The position numbers and the translations under genes were made by a program. 64,000 nucleotides of DNA from Knufia peltigerae (taxonomy: Eukaryota > Ascomycota > Eurotiomycetes > Chaetothyriales > Trichomeriaceae). This document shows, one piece after another, positions 21,746-33,955 of the stretch (positions within the stretch are counted from its first letter, which is position 1; every line of letters begins with the position of its first letter). Where the stretch lies: assembly GCA_030247855.1 (NCBI GenBank), contig JAPDRN010000079.1, forward strand, positions 1 to 64,000, given 5' to 3'. The notes under the pieces were generated by a model, which did no database searches, had not been told where the DNA came from, and saw nothing but the letters and a program-made list of their open reading frames with translations.

Positions 21746-23764
21746 CTATCTCAGCCACTTGGAATAGGCCCATTCTATCCGCCTCAGAACATTGATCTGC
21801 CGACCAACACCAGCCTTGATGTCAAGTAGATCGTTTAAATCCTGGAGAAATTCCCGCTTCGTGTTTCCCGGCAGAACCGCAGCTGCTCGCTGACGCAGAA
21901 GATGCGATTCACAAAGTAAGATGCCATGATTCTCCTCAGAGATGATGCCGTCCTCATCGACGTCGGCATTTGTCAATGTTCGATCGATGTTCCTGGGATC
22001 GCGATTAGCCTGAATTGTGACGATGAAGATTCTGGACATACCTAACAAGTCGAAGAGCCTCGCCCTTTCTCTTTCCCTGTTGCAGGCCTCGACGACCCCC
22101 GAACATACCACGTAGCCACTGGACGAGTGCATAGGAAATAAGAACCCCGGGTGCTATTCCGACGAATCCAAACAGTAGTTCCTGACTCTTGAGTAAAGAA
22201 TCAATGCCACCAATGGCGGTCTCGACATCAACCTTGGTCTTCTGGACCTGAATGAGGAGTGTCCGAACAAGTTGTCCCATGATGGCATTTTTGATGGGGC
22301 TTTGCATTTCTCTTTCGTATGCTTTGAGTACAGGAGTAAGATCACCCTCTCTCACTTTGGTCCGAATTTCCGCGATCTGACTGTCGCTAAATTTCGTGCC
22401 ATTGTCGGGATTTTGCACCGCGAACTCTACTACCATTCGTTCTAAGCTCTCTCGATCTGCCTTGAGGCTGTCCCTGCTCTGGATGGCGATCTCGCTTTGT
22501 TCGTCATGGCGAATGGTTCCGATCAGCTTCTTGGTGGGGTCCAGCACCCAATTGGCCCAGAAGTCGATGCAGGTTTGCCCGAATTCTCTAAACCATTGGG
22601 CGATTTCGGCCTTTCGATTGACCACTATCCTTAGGATTGTAGTGCCAGATAGTAGCAAGCACACGGCTGGGATCCAGTACCGTACAAGACGCGATGGTTT
22701 ACCATATTTTGAACGCATCGATTTGGCCTCTTCTTCTTGGTTCGGCAGATGCTCGTCAAGGATCTTGATAAGGGCAGAGGCAACTTCAGCTGCTGAGGCC
22801 GTGGTAGGGTCGAGGACATAGCTATCGTCATCTGATGGCGCCCTAGTGGCAGAATCCAGTAGACAGACCGTCCGTGCAACGGTAGTTTGCCAATCCTCCT
22901 CCTGGCTATTGATCATTTGGGGCAATGCACCGGGCTTGCGTTCATCTGGTGCTCCGTCAAAAACAAGGCATTCTCGGACCAGCCGGCCGATGGTAGCAGA
23001 ACTTGACTGCCTCAGGCTTTTGATCTGCTGCAAGTTCCTCCGAACCTCGATCTGTGCAATTGAAAAGGGCGAAAGTATTCTAGTCTGTGCTTGAGCCAAG
23101 GATCGCTCTCGGACACTGTTCCGAACCAGCCTGTAAAATTCCTTCCAGTTTTCCGACAAGGTGTCGGTGGCCTCCCGAGCCGAAGCACGAAGATCGGCCC
23201 CAGCACGAAACCTTTGTCGTGCATCGGCGTAGACATCTTTTGCCTGCTTCCAAAAACGCAAGGGGGAAGTCTGAACCGTGTAGAGAGCAATGCTTGAATA
23301 AGATCCCAGTATGTCGTCCCAATACCATATAGACTCGCTCAGAGGGATCGTGTAGTCCAAGAGCGAGTTCAATAGCAGCCCATACACCTGTGCGGTCGCC
23401 TTGCCAGCAGCCACCCACTCTAGATTTGACACGTCAGAGCTTGATGCTACTGCGGCTCCTTGTCCGTCTTCTTTCTTTGCGATTTGGGAGAGGAGACTGC
23501 GGACCTTCGACCGGCGTATCAAGGGCCTCGAGCTTGAGGTGGTGGAAAGAGATCTGATAAGGGCTTTCAGCTGAGTGGTGCGTGGGTCGTCTTCGGTGCT
23601 GGCTGCGATTTCACGTCCTTCAGCGCCGGCTGTTGCAACTCTTTCCTCGGCATCTTTCAACTGGAATCTGTCGAGTGCGGCATCGGCGCGCCGAAGGTCG
23701 CTGCAAAAATGTCAGGATAAAATTCCAAGAAATGAGGTTGTGCATACTCTTCAACGAAGGACAT
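21746..23764 (-). CDS. NCA2: NCA2-like mitochondrial membrane protein
   Basis: Three exons, 23764-23748 (17 nt), 23700-22042 and 21992-21746, with introns of 47 and 49 nt, close in frame to 640 aa. The tiny first exon encodes MSFVE and joins to DDLRRADAALDRFQL, which matches the start expected for fungal NCA2. Further marks are the segment STTSSSRPLIRRSKVRSLL near residue 45, two hydrophobic segments (about 346-365 and 513-535) and the C-terminal signature DLLDIKAGVGRQINVLRRI. In yeast, Nca2 acts with Nca3 on expression of mitochondrial ATP synthase subunits 6 and 8 and sits in the mitochondrial outer membrane. The assignment is from recalled family features. Divergent from the Sec4-type Rab gene 1.26 kb away. 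Confidence 0.87.
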
Positions 23765-25021
23765 TATGAGCACAATATGCAGGCTAGATTGATCGAGTCT
23801 CGACCGAGTCAGTCAAAAGGTCACAGTACGACCCTCCTCGAACGAAAATCTGTCACGAAAGTTGTAGGGGAAGTATGGCGCATTGTGCCCTTTTATGCCA
23901 TTGTCAACAAGGCAGGGACCCTTCCACAGGACAGATAATGACAAGGTCTTCTCGAAGCTGTCAAAAAGATACGGATAGCACAAGCCTCCAAAACAATTCT
24001 CAACGAAGCAGAAACAGACACGATTGGTGGTGACGTCATTGGTACAATACTCCGAGGTGCTTTTGTCTCACGAGATCCATTCGAGTAAAGTAGCGAAGAG
24101 AAGGGCACCACAGACTATCGGCGTCGCGCCGTCGTTGACATCAATAACATCCAGACTGGTGGTAATACTGTCAAGCAGCCACGGAACTCAGATACGTTAG
24201 GTAGGTTAATTCTAGCCAAGAAGACGCAGTGAATAAGATGTCATTTCTTTCTTGTCGAATAATAGCCCTCTCTTCTGCCAATAAATCATCATGGAGCCGA
24301 TCTGAAAGAGGCTGAATAGTATGTACCTTGATAGCATACTCCGAAGCTTCCACAAACCATGTGGTGAAGGTAATGGAAGAGACATAAGTTGTACTGGACT
24401 CAATGGAATCTGATATTCCCTAAAGAAGCACGAGGCTGACGAGGCTGGCGAGGCTGCGCCGGTGCAGGTGGCAGTAATTGCTCCCTATCCGTCAACGTTC
24501 GCTTATGAATTTGACCGGCGAATGAGGGAGGTTCATGCCTGGCCATTTGCCCCCCCAATAATTCTTTGCTCTCTCGCCTGCGCCTATTGAGCCTATTGAG
24601 CCCATTATCTCCAGCCACTCTCTCTCTCTCTCTAGTACGACCAAGGACTCGTCGTACTCCGTACTTCGCCTGAAGTGACCGACTACCTGACTTACGCCAA
24701 AGCATCCAACATCCCGACACTCACTCAGCGACATCATTTGTCGCAGTCCCATCACTTCCACCTGATCCTCTGTTTTCTCAAGGCTTCAATCTGCTTGTTA
24801 CCGCCACCTAAAACATCTCTCAAACCTCTCTACCTCTTATCCGCTTCTTACCTCCCTGCGTCACACCTCGTTTGACCGCCATCTGCACCGTCCTTTTCGA
24901 ATTCTCCCGTCCGAGGGACAAGTGTTTCGTCGGATTTGCCAGCCCGTAACTCGACAAGAGGCTGTTGGCATATACTGCATTTCGAACCCTTTTCTCCCAT
25001 ACAAAATCACACAGCCTCACA
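23765..25021. other. divergent upstream region of NCA2 and the Rab gene
   Basis: No gene is supported. It has a CT run at about 24619-24633, an exact TACTCCGTA at 24655-24663, and a C/T-rich 200-bp stretch just before the Rab start, typical of a fungal promoter/5' UTR. Short open frames around 24170-24760 have no motifs. Confidence 0.55.
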
Positions 25022-25818
25022 ATGGCAGGCACACGGAATTACGACTTCTTAGTACGACAAACCCCCCCCCCCCCCCCGTTCCGCGACGCTCAGCTGTCCT
25101 CCCGCCAACCTTTTGCCCACCGTGTACTAACTTTTCCAGATAAAACTGCTCCTGATCGGTGACTCTGGCGTCGGAAAATCATGCTGCTTGCTGCGATTCA
25201 GCGAAGACAGTTTCACTCCCAGTTTCATCACCACCATCGGTATAGATTTCAAGATTAGGACGATCGACCTGGATGGTAAAAGGGTAAAACTACAAATATG
25301 GGACACTGCCGGGCAAGAAAGATTCAGGACCATCACGACCGCATATTACCGAGGCGCCATGGGTATTTTGTTGGTCTATGATGTGACGGACGAGAAGAGC
25401 TTCAACAGTAAGGGCTCCTCCACCCTCCTTTATGATGCGTGGCTCCAGGCAACGACAGACTAACCCGCTTTTTGACCGTACAGACATAAGGACATGGTTT
25501 TCAAATGTCGAGCAACATGCGAGTGAAGGAGTCAACAAGATTCTGATCGGGAACAAGTGCGACTGGGAAGAGAAGCGGGCAGTGTCGACGGAACAAGGAC
25601 AAGCACTGGCTGACGAGTTGGGCATTCCCTTCCTCGAGGTCTCGGCCAAGTCGAACATCAACATCGAGAAAGCATTCTACTCGTTAGCGTCGGACATCAA
25701 GAAGCGGTTGATCGACAGTTCGAAAGAAACCGGTTCCGGTGGCGGGTCCCAGGCTGGTCCCGGTGGTGTCAACGTCGCACAAAACCAGTCCGGAGGCATG
25801 GGTGGCAAGTGTTGCTAA
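25022..25818 (+). CDS. Sec4/SrgA-type Rab GTPase
   Basis: Three exons, 25022-25051 (30 nt), 25140-25407 and 25484-25818, give 210 aa. Introns are 88 and 76 nt; the first has a clear branch site CTAAC and CCAG acceptor. All GTPase motifs are present: GDSGVGKS, switch I TTIGIDFK, WDTAGQE, GNKCDWE and SAK. The C-terminal Cys-Cys is the usual geranylgeranylation site. The N-terminus MAGTRNYDFLIKLLLIGDSG is that of the Sec4/Rab8 group. Known role: delivery of secretory vesicles to the plasma membrane at the hyphal tip together with the exocyst and myosin V. The hypervariable tail is Gly/Ser/Gln-rich. The first intron carries a 16-nt C tract. Confidence 0.96.
25062..25077. repeat. poly-C tract in intron 1 of the Rab gene
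   Basis: About sixteen consecutive C residues sit 10 nt after the 5' splice site. It is outside the donor, branch and acceptor motifs. Confidence 0.9.
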
Positions 25819-26789
25819 ACGGCAAGCCGTGTGCAGGTGGACTGGATTTCTTGTTGACAGACCGGGGGCATTTTCTCGCACTGTGTTTTCAAAGGGCAGT
25901 GTTCACAAGGGCAGTTTGCAGGTGTGAAGCAGCCTCTCTTCTTCGAGGCCCTTGAAACAGCGCAGGACACAGTAAAGTGAAAGCGTAATAATGATGCGAA
26001 GATCCGACCAGCAGGATTTGATGACTTTTTGTGATTTGCAAAGGGGGGATGGTGGATCGAGCAACGGGTCACGCAGTATCCGGGCGTTTTGTAGGGTTAT
26101 TATACAGGAAGAGCAGATAAAGAAAGCATTAGGGCAACCGACTGTCCAACATTGCCAATTGCCTGGTTGCTCCTCTTTCGCCTCTTTTTTGGTTTCGTGT
26201 GTTACTTGTGACGCTATTTTGCTAAGCATGGGTCAACTGACTGCAAGAGTCAATAAGAGAGCGGTTCTTCGGGGCGATCAAATTCTGCAGACTACTATTT
26301 GAGAGGATCAATCAATAACGAACAACGATGCCAGAGAGATAAACAAGCCGATTGTTTCTTTCTGGGACAAAAAATTCACAATGAACTGCTCTTGATTCGA
26401 TTTTGTGCACTGGGTCAGGTTGATTGGATGGATGTTCATCATTTAATGTAATTCCAAAAAGACCCAGCAGGAGGACCGAGGAGTGTGTGGAAGAAAAAAA
26501 TGTTGACCGAGTTAAGTTTATCTGCTTTCAATGAATGCTCAATGTCGTGTCCTTCATGACCTTTGGTTTGGCGCCGCCGGCATTTCTCTTTTCTTTTTTT
26601 GGGGGGTCGGTTGTCGTCTTCTGCTCCTCGATGAGGCTGCACAGAGAAGAGAAAGAGTCGGTCCTTCTCCCCCTTCTCCATGAACCCGGGGAGTTCTTTG
26701 GGTCGATAATTCTTTTTGTCTTTGTGATTTCCGTCACACATCGGCGGCGCGTCCCCATCAGGTTTAGGTTGGTGTTGTTTTTTTTTGTT
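25819..26789. other. convergent intergenic region between Rab and profilin genes
   Basis: No gene is supported. It contains both 3' UTRs, an AT-rich patch around 26280-26460 and T-rich runs near 26590 and 26780. Open frames here, up to 187 codons, overlap the profilin exons in antisense or are low complexity. Confidence 0.55.
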
Positions 26790-27545
26790 TTAGTATCCGA
26801 CGCTGACCAGGTAGGCGCCCAGTTTCTCCACGGTGTTCGCGGCTGTGCCGGGCTGTATTGTCTCTGGGTAGTGTGTGATGAGGAGAGCCTGTTTCGTCTT
26901 GACGATAACGACTCCTTCTCGGCCCTGATGGACAAAGGTGAATTGTCTCGTCAGTATACGTGTGTCCATTTTGTACCGAATACCGAGCACCGAGGCAAAG
27001 GCCCGGATCAATTGGGAAAGAAGAGGGACAGGTTCGTTCAACAAAGAAGCAGGAGAAGAGAAGGAAATGACAACCCGGGGGAAAAACCGGGGGAGTGAAT
27101 GCTGACCTTCTTTCCGTACAAACTTGTCTCGTCGGCTTTGATGACAATGTATTTCTGCCCGGCAATGTGCAAGCCCGTGGACTGAACCTTCTTGGGTGTC
27201 GAGGTGTCCTTGTACGCGCCTACGACCTCTTGCATCTCTTGCGGCGTCACGGTGAAGCCCGGCGAGCTGGCCCAGACGGAATTCCCCTCTGTGTTGAAGA
27301 TGGCGGCTTTATCGACGTGGCCGGTGCCGAGAAGGCTGGAAAAGTTGGCGGGGCATGTTAGCATGTAATCAAGATTACACCAAGGGAAACGGCTCGGGTG
27401 CGTCCTGGGGAGGGGAACGGGGATACCTTTGGTCGACGTATGCTGTGCGATGCCGGAAAGGTTAGCAATTTGCCCTGCAGGAAACTCGTGCAAAGATAGT
27501 GTAGCAGAAAGGAGGATGAGTCGGCGACGTACCTTGCCAAGACAT
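26790..27545 (-). CDS. profilin
   Basis: Four exons, 27545-27533 (13 nt), 27442-27427 (16 nt), 27335-27107 and 26924-26790, close in frame to 130 aa, the normal profilin length. Introns are 90, 91 and 182 nt. The joined start reads MSWQAYVDQSLLGTGHVDKA, the conserved profilin N-terminus with the Trp and Tyr that bind poly-proline. The C-terminal part has KYIVIKADE and KTKQALLITHYPE. Profilin binds actin monomers, poly-proline proteins such as formins, and phosphoinositides in the cytosol. The 16-nt second exon encodes only AYVDQ plus split codons and would be missed by ORF-based annotation. Convergent with the Sec4-type gene; both serve polarised growth, but co-location may be chance. Confidence 0.95.
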
Positions 27546-28855
27546 TGTTGTTGTGGTGGTGGTGGTGAGTCTTTCAAAATCCCCGTATACAGCCTGGTGG
27601 GAGAAGAGAATGTTTCGGAAGAATGGAGGGGTGATTTCTATCTCTCGATCGATGGAAGATGGGTGTCACTTGGGGGCGACGGTTGTGGTGGTGTGAATGA
27701 CCGGCCGAGGTGCAGGAGAGGAGGATTGACTGATGGTGAGCGCGGAACGTAGTCGAGTGTGTGTGTGTGTGTGTATGTGTAGAGAAGAGAGGAAGTAGAG
27801 TTGTGCGTGCGTGATGCAGTGATGGAAACCGAGCAGGATGTGTTGTTGGTGGAGAGTGCAGTAGGTAGTTCGTTTTTGATGGACCAAGTCAGATCAGGGT
27901 CGCTTTTGCTTTGCTATTCTCTGTCACTGTGACAATGACGGCACCGGTTTCTTTGGTGGTGGGGGGGGAGTAAAAGTCATTCCATGTTCAAATGACGCAC
28001 ATACAGTACCAACTGTACTGTAGGGACACACAAATACTCGTAATACAGTACAGCGCCTGGTAGCAGCGCCAAAGGGGGCAGCCTGATCGACCTGCCCCGC
28101 CATTTGCTTGGCAGTGTTTTGTGAGTGAGTGCTCAGCCTCGTTGAAAGGCACACCATCCCTACCCTTAGGTCAGGTACCTAACCTAGGTACCTATCTACT
28201 CCGTACGAGGTCCTCCGTGTATAAGACACCTTGGCTTCCCGCCTAGACAAGCTTCTCTGATTGATCATCGCAAGGTATATCTGATGCCGAGTTCGCTCTT
28301 GACCATACTTGATTCATTGGAATTTGACATTGTTCCCTTGTCAGAGATGCGCCTCGGACTAGCCCACTCTTAGCCGAGTCGCGGCGCTGACAGAGTCAGC
28401 CTTTCTACGCCTTGAAAACGCTATGGGCCAAGAGATGTTTTCTTGCGAGATAGAGGAAATATTGACCAGGCAGCAGGGAATTTTTCTTGTCGCTATCAAA
28501 AATCGAGAGCATACTGCATGGCTCTGACGCGTACACTCCGAAAAGCGCCACATTTCCTTCTGGTCGTTATGATGTGCAACCCTTCCACTGGGCCTGGGAG
28601 AGAAATACAATATCACCTATGCATAGTCAAAGTGGATTTCTTGTCATACATGTGATTGATTTTTGAATAGTAGTCCAGCTATACCAGACCATTGTCGCTC
28701 ATATCATAACATCCAACGCCGATCACGATGAAGCTCGTGACGGGTAAATAACAAAATCTCCCTATTGTCCTCCTCTTTCCAGGTATCATTTACATTGCGT
28801 GTCGTTTAATGTCTCTCTTTTCACTTTGGTTCTCTCGACAACACTGTATCCCGGT
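27546..28855. other. intergenic: profilin promoter, RTA1-like 3' side
   Basis: No gene is supported. It has a GT repeat at about 27757-27780, a G run near 27960 and a cluster of GTAC-containing words at 27995-28205. The cluster includes the near-palindrome AGGTACCTAACCTAGGTACC and one exact TACTCCGTA at 28197-28205. The left part should be the promoter of the minus-strand profilin gene. Confidence 0.55.
27757..27780. repeat. (GT)n microsatellite upstream of profilin
   Basis: GT repeat of about ten units with one TA interruption, roughly 215 bp upstream of the profilin start codon, possibly in the 5' UTR or promoter. Confidence 0.85.
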
Positions 28856-29873
28856 TCAAGCGTTCGCCGAGCCGTCATGTCGTCCACCTGTGTATGCAGT
28901 GTCGCTTGTTCGCAAATCCTCCATCGAAACATCCTGTGAGGCCTTGGTGGTTTCGACCTCACTGTATTCTGAGGTCCATCTGGAGGAGAGTCGAGGAAAG
29001 CAAAATCCGGGGTGGAAGATGGTTTGACATGCTGTCGCGATGACGATCATTCTACAGTAATATTAGCCACCGAAGTTCACAGGTCGGAATAAAATGCACT
29101 CACACTCCCTCCAGGACTATAAATCCGGTCTCGTCTTGCATGATGGAGTTTCTCCAGCCACCTGCCATTTCAATGATACGGTAGACACATCGAATGAAGA
29201 TGGTGAGCCAAGCAGTCACCACACCCAGAGCAAACAGTCGAAACTTGGTGTCCTTCAGGGTGGCAGCGGCCTCAAGGGAAAGCGGAGTGCGTCGCATGCC
29301 TCGCTTCACCCGGACGATATATACGGCGGCAGTTGCTGCAAAGAATGCCAGAGCAGCAACCTGCCAGGAGATACCAGCCATCATCAAATTGTCTCCGAGG
29401 TCTTGTTCGTCTTGGGTATCGGCCGTTGATGCCAATGCTCCACCAATTGCTTGAAGGAGCAAGGAGATGAAGTCTGCGCATATGAAGATGTAGGTGTAGA
29501 AGCGAGGCTTGATGTAGGAATATTCGGGTCCAAAGCACAATGCGACATGCTTGAGAGTCAGGTAGATCGCTGCTGAGTTGAAGGCCGGGGCGATGATCAA
29601 GCAGCAGATTTGAGTGATGAAACCCGAGTCGGCAAACGGATTGCTATGCATGATAATTCGACCGACATAACCAATAGTTTCGGTCAGACAGCCCAGGCAC
29701 AGAGCAACCATATAAGACCACGTCTTGTATCTGATGCCGAGACCTAAGTTGAGTAGGCCGAAGAGGGCAAAGAAGCCCAAAAAGAAGCCATTGGCGGGTA
29801 TACTCGGAAGATAGCCATACACCGAGAGTTCGACAGGACATTCGACGCTGAGTTTAGTACAATTGTTAGACAT
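28856..29873 (-). CDS. RTA1-family seven-transmembrane protein
   Basis: Two exons, 29873-29104 and 29051-28856, joined over a 52-nt intron (GTGAGT/TGTAG), give 321 aa. The start MSNNCTKLSVECP is preferred over an ATG 15 codons upstream because it matches the usual short luminal N-terminus. Seven hydrophobic segments are visible. RTA1 family marks include YGYLPSIPANGFF, TETIGYVGR, APAFNSAAIYL, DFISLLLQAIGGA and FIRCVYRIIEM. The second exon supplies the last membrane segment and a Ser/Thr/Glu-rich cytosolic tail. Fungal relatives (Rta1, Rsb1, Pug1) are plasma-membrane proteins linked to 7-aminocholesterol resistance, sphingoid-base release or haem transport; the substrate here is unknown. It is divergent from a Zn2Cys6 gene 1.9 kb away. 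Confidence 0.93.
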
Positions 29874-31816
29874 GTTGACAATGTCTTTGAGAAAATATTT
29901 GGCTTTAAACGAACACAAGGAAAAGAAGATGGATAAGAGATAAGGAGCTCAGGCGATTGCTGTCGATGGGGTGATGTTGAGTTGGATATGGAATGGCACA
30001 TCCAAATGGGCGGACCTCACCTTTATGTTCGAGCTTCTCAATGAGTGTGGCTCCATTGGAGCTTCTCCGGCCGTATTGTTTCATATTGTGAAATCACCAA
30101 ACATTGCTGCACCAGCCCTATGGCTGGGGAAAATTGGATACAGGTTATGCAATTAAATGGGCGCAGTTATGGCCAAGACTGATATGCGGATACGCCATGT
30201 GTTGGATTGTGCTCGAGCCAAGTCGCAAGCCGGAGCCTGATAGGGAAATGAGCCAGGCATCAGGCTTTCCATGTGCTTTGTGCACAATCAAGGAATTTTC
30301 CCGTTGCAGCTAGTCATCCTCCTGTATGTATTGTAGGTCCGTACAGCCCCCAATGTGATCCACGAGATAGACTTCGGTACCGGGGGCCTCACATGTCCGC
30401 CAAGAGGAACCGTGATGATTCGAGGACACTCGATTGCCGGCGTTTGAAGATCAAGCTCCTCTTTTTCACCATGTTCGGTTCAATTCCAACTCCGATCGTC
30501 GCGCACGAAGCGAAAAAGTCGAAAGAAGTACAACGGCAGTGAAGAACCAGAAATAGATTTAATGTTGTCTCGTACTAAGGAAAATCACCAATAATCTTGG
30601 CTACTTGACCCATTCCACGTCTTTGATCCCCCCTATTCGGTCTCTGTACTCGTATCGAATACGGTGGACCACCACTTTGTGTCGCAATAGTTAATCCGTG
30701 CCGAAGCGCGAAAGCATCTTCTGCTCGTGTCTCGTTTTTCCGTATATCGTATGCATAATTCCTGCTTGGATACTCTAAAGATGAGTATGATCGGAAAGCT
30801 GCCAGTTAAAGAGTTACGAGCAGAAGAAGTCGCGGGCCGAGCACTTCTGTAACAAAATGTAGTAACCCTTTGTTGTGACACTCGACTCTGCTCATCCGCA
30901 GCCTTCCGCATTGAGGCTACTGGAAGCTGTCGCCGCCGTGACCATTGCGGATTCGCCCTTCGAATGCTTGCTGCCTGAATAAACCCTGACAGCATAGAGT
31001 CCACCTGCTGCTACTGGTACGGAGTCAATCCCACCGCTTATCTGACCAGCGCTCCACCTCTCGCACGCCTGTAGTGTCTCGTCTACACTGGAGTAAGAAA
31101 AAGTACAGAGAATTTGGCACAGCCCTGGAACTCCAGCCTATTGCTGTGTTGTTAATTCAGCAGCGGCTATGAATGACACGGAGGGGTCCTACGGCCGTTG
31201 ACGCAAAGTCTTCAATGTACGGAGTACGTCCCTCAGAATCTACAGTAGGTCTAACCCACAGTACGGATTGTCCTCCGTATTCGTTCGTATCCGTATCGTT
31301 TATGGCGCACAGATATACTTTGGCAACACACTAACCAAAAAGAGACGTCCCTTGCGATTCGTCCGCTTCATTTTTTGAGGCGGAGTTTCTCATACATTAC
31401 AGGGACAACGTATTTCGTTTCTTCAGAGATGACATGCTTGTTCGCTATCCCCCCTGTCCTCACACGTGTTTTCCCCTTTAAACAAAAACATAGTCATTTT
31501 TTTCTAACGACGAAACAACTATTCATTCCCCGACGGCGGCATTACATCCCCTACCGGCCGCCTGAAAATTACTAAGCCACAGCTACCGGTGCCTCGTCGA
31601 CCGACTCGCCTTGAAGGCCAAGATAGATCAACGTGTTGATGGTGGCTGATGCTCGACATGACTATCTGGTGGTTTGAGGAGGTTCATGTGCTCCGTACGG
31701 AGTGTGTATATATCGAGGGATTCCTTGCGATAGCAGTAGCCCGATGAGGCCGATCTTTCCTGAGATTGGCCCTGGCAGCAAACTCTCTTGAGACTGAATC
31801 ATCATTCATCAATACG
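29874..31816. other. 1.9-kb divergent region between RTA1-like and Zn2Cys6 genes
   Basis: No gene is supported on either strand. It holds an exact TACGGAGTA at 31218-31226, further CCGTA/CGGAGT words between 31015 and 31290, and a palindrome CTCCGTACGGAG near 31690, about 125 bp before the regulator's start codon. Likely regulatory sequence for both genes. Confidence 0.55.
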
Positions 31817-33820
31817 ATGGTTTATCATGGTCCTAGCGGAGGCTGTAAGGCGTGCAGGACTCGCCGGGTCAAGGTATGTGGGCTAATGATACTCAAGTGC
31901 CAAAGAGTTTGGTGTCGTCGGGGGAAGTCCGTACACCATCGCTAAGTTTTTCCAGTGCGACCAAAACAAGCCATCCTGCAACAACTGTACGCGCCGGCAT
32001 CAAACCTGTCCAGGGTATGCAGATGTCTTTGATGGCGCTCATAGGAGCCAGAATAAGGTGATCATACAGCGGGTCGAGAAACAGAATGCTTTGCGAGACT
32101 CGATGCCCTGCATTGACAATCAGAGCAGCAATAGCTCAAGCGGCAATAGCCCAGCCGAATCATCTCTGTCGAGCAGCAGCAGTAGCAGTTCTCTCATACC
32201 ACGATCAAAGAGTCTCAAGAAACCACTTCAATGGGTCATCTATTCCGCGCCGGCGCCGACGAGCGATCCTCAACATGACAGTCCACCTTTAACAGAAGAG
32301 AGCGAAGAGGACAATACGGCTCTGCAAACACACCCTGTCCACACCGATACAATGCCTCCTATCGGCTTTACCTTCACCTTGAAGCCGGACTCGGAAGAAG
32401 CGTCGACATGCTTCTTCTTCCACCACTACACTGGTACAATCTACGACGAAAATATCCACAATGGGTTTGCCATGATGTGGCAGCCATTGTTCCTCCAAGC
32501 TGCCCTTGATTCTCCCCTGAGGTTCGTCACTACGGCCTTCACCGTCAACATAACGATGATGTGGTGCCTAAAGGGTTGCGACACTCGGCCGGCACGAAGG
32601 CTCATGACCAAAGCACTCACGGCCACACGCAAAGCCATTCAAAACCCGACCCCGAACAAGATGGACGAGTTACTCATGACGATCCTCATATTTGACCTGT
32701 ACGATTCCATGGTGCAACACTACATCCCTGTCCCGGTCACTTCTGGCAAGCACAAAGAAGGCGCTCTGGCGCTCGCGCAGATCAGGGGCAGGGGGAACTA
32801 CGACACCCCTATCAGTGCCGGCCTCGCCAAGGCGACCCGAGGGACCCTGCTGCTGCACGCTCTGCGTACACGAAGTCGCTTGATGCCAGGTGCCGAGAAC
32901 CTCTTTGAAGACCCTTCACTCCCGCCCACCAGGGCCTCCGAGCTCGAGTTGATCGTCATGCAAGTCGTGAATCTCCAAGCCCGTCTGTGGGGTATCCGGC
33001 GTCAAGGGGAACGGCAACGGCAGCGCAATCACGACGTCTACGAAGCCATCATACTCGAAGCCATCAAGCTGGACGATCTGCTGGTGGAGTGGCGACAGTC
33101 CATCACGGATCCCAGCTGGCTGGCGCAGTACGTCCACCGCGACGACGCGCCCCCCTCGGTCCGCGCGGCCGGCTTCTATGGAGAGCGATGCACCGTTTGG
33201 CCCGACCTGATTTTTGCCGAAATGTCCAACTTTTACAATCAAAGCAGGTTGGTCAATCTCCAAGTCATCCGACAGGCTCTCGCAGACGTCCCGAGCCTCC
33301 TCGCGACCACGGAGAACCAGCGGGTTCTCCTCACGATCAACGCGACCGTTCAACGTCTCGTGGACGCCGTTTGCGACTGCGTCCCTTTCCACCTGGGCTC
33401 CACGACCGTGGTGACAAATCCACTTTACAGCGACGAGGTCGAGTTCCCCATCAAGACCACCAAACACCCCACGACGGGCAAGGTCACGACCGTCCCACAC
33501 CACATCCCGCTCTACAAATCCCGGGCGGCCGCATCAGGCGGCTGGACACTGTTCCCGTACGTATGCGGCGTTTTCCGGATGGCTGAACCCGAGGATGATG
33601 CGGTACCAATCGACCTGCGGGAGGGCCAACTCGAGTGGATCAGAGGCCAAGTAAAGCGGATGCAGAATACTTTTCTATACTGTGACCCCGTGTGGTGAGT
33701 TTTTTTTAAAGCCCTGCACTCGACGAGTTCCTACCGTCCAAGCACGTGCATGAGTATTATGGATTACTGACGGACCGATTACGGCACAGGTTCAAGAGAA
33801 TACCAAAAGCCAGTGGTTGA
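31817..33820 (+). CDS. Zn2Cys6 transcription factor
   Basis: Exons 31817-31873, 31956-33694 and 33790-33820 give 608 aa. The first intron (82 nt, GTATGT/CCAG) splits the zinc cluster between the third-Cys Lys and Cys. The joined cluster is C10-x2-C13-x6-C20-x6-C27-x2-C30-x6-C37. The last intron (95 nt, GTGAGT/ACAG, branch CTGAC) adds ten residues (FKRIPKASG); without splicing the protein simply stops after CDPVW, so the 3' end is less certain. A Ser-rich linker follows the cluster, and the remainder resembles the Fungal_trans_2 regulatory domain. Presumed nuclear regulator; divergent from the RTA1-like transporter, which is a plausible target. C-terminal half is GC-rich in third positions. 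Confidence 0.87.
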
Positions 33821-33955
33821 AAGGACGGACATGTGTGAATAATTTTTCAAGGGACGTACAGGTCTATAAGCCTTTTCCGTCTCCGCTCCAAAACATCCAT
33901 CCATGGTACAGCAATCGAGCCTCCTGTGAGCAAAAGCATCATGTCAGAGTCAGCA

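Noticed and set aside
28728..29027. Plus-strand spliced frame starting MKLVTG, reminiscent of an epimerase start
   Set aside because: It needs a 39-nt intron, has no continuing Rossmann sequence and runs antisense into the RTA1-like 3' exon.
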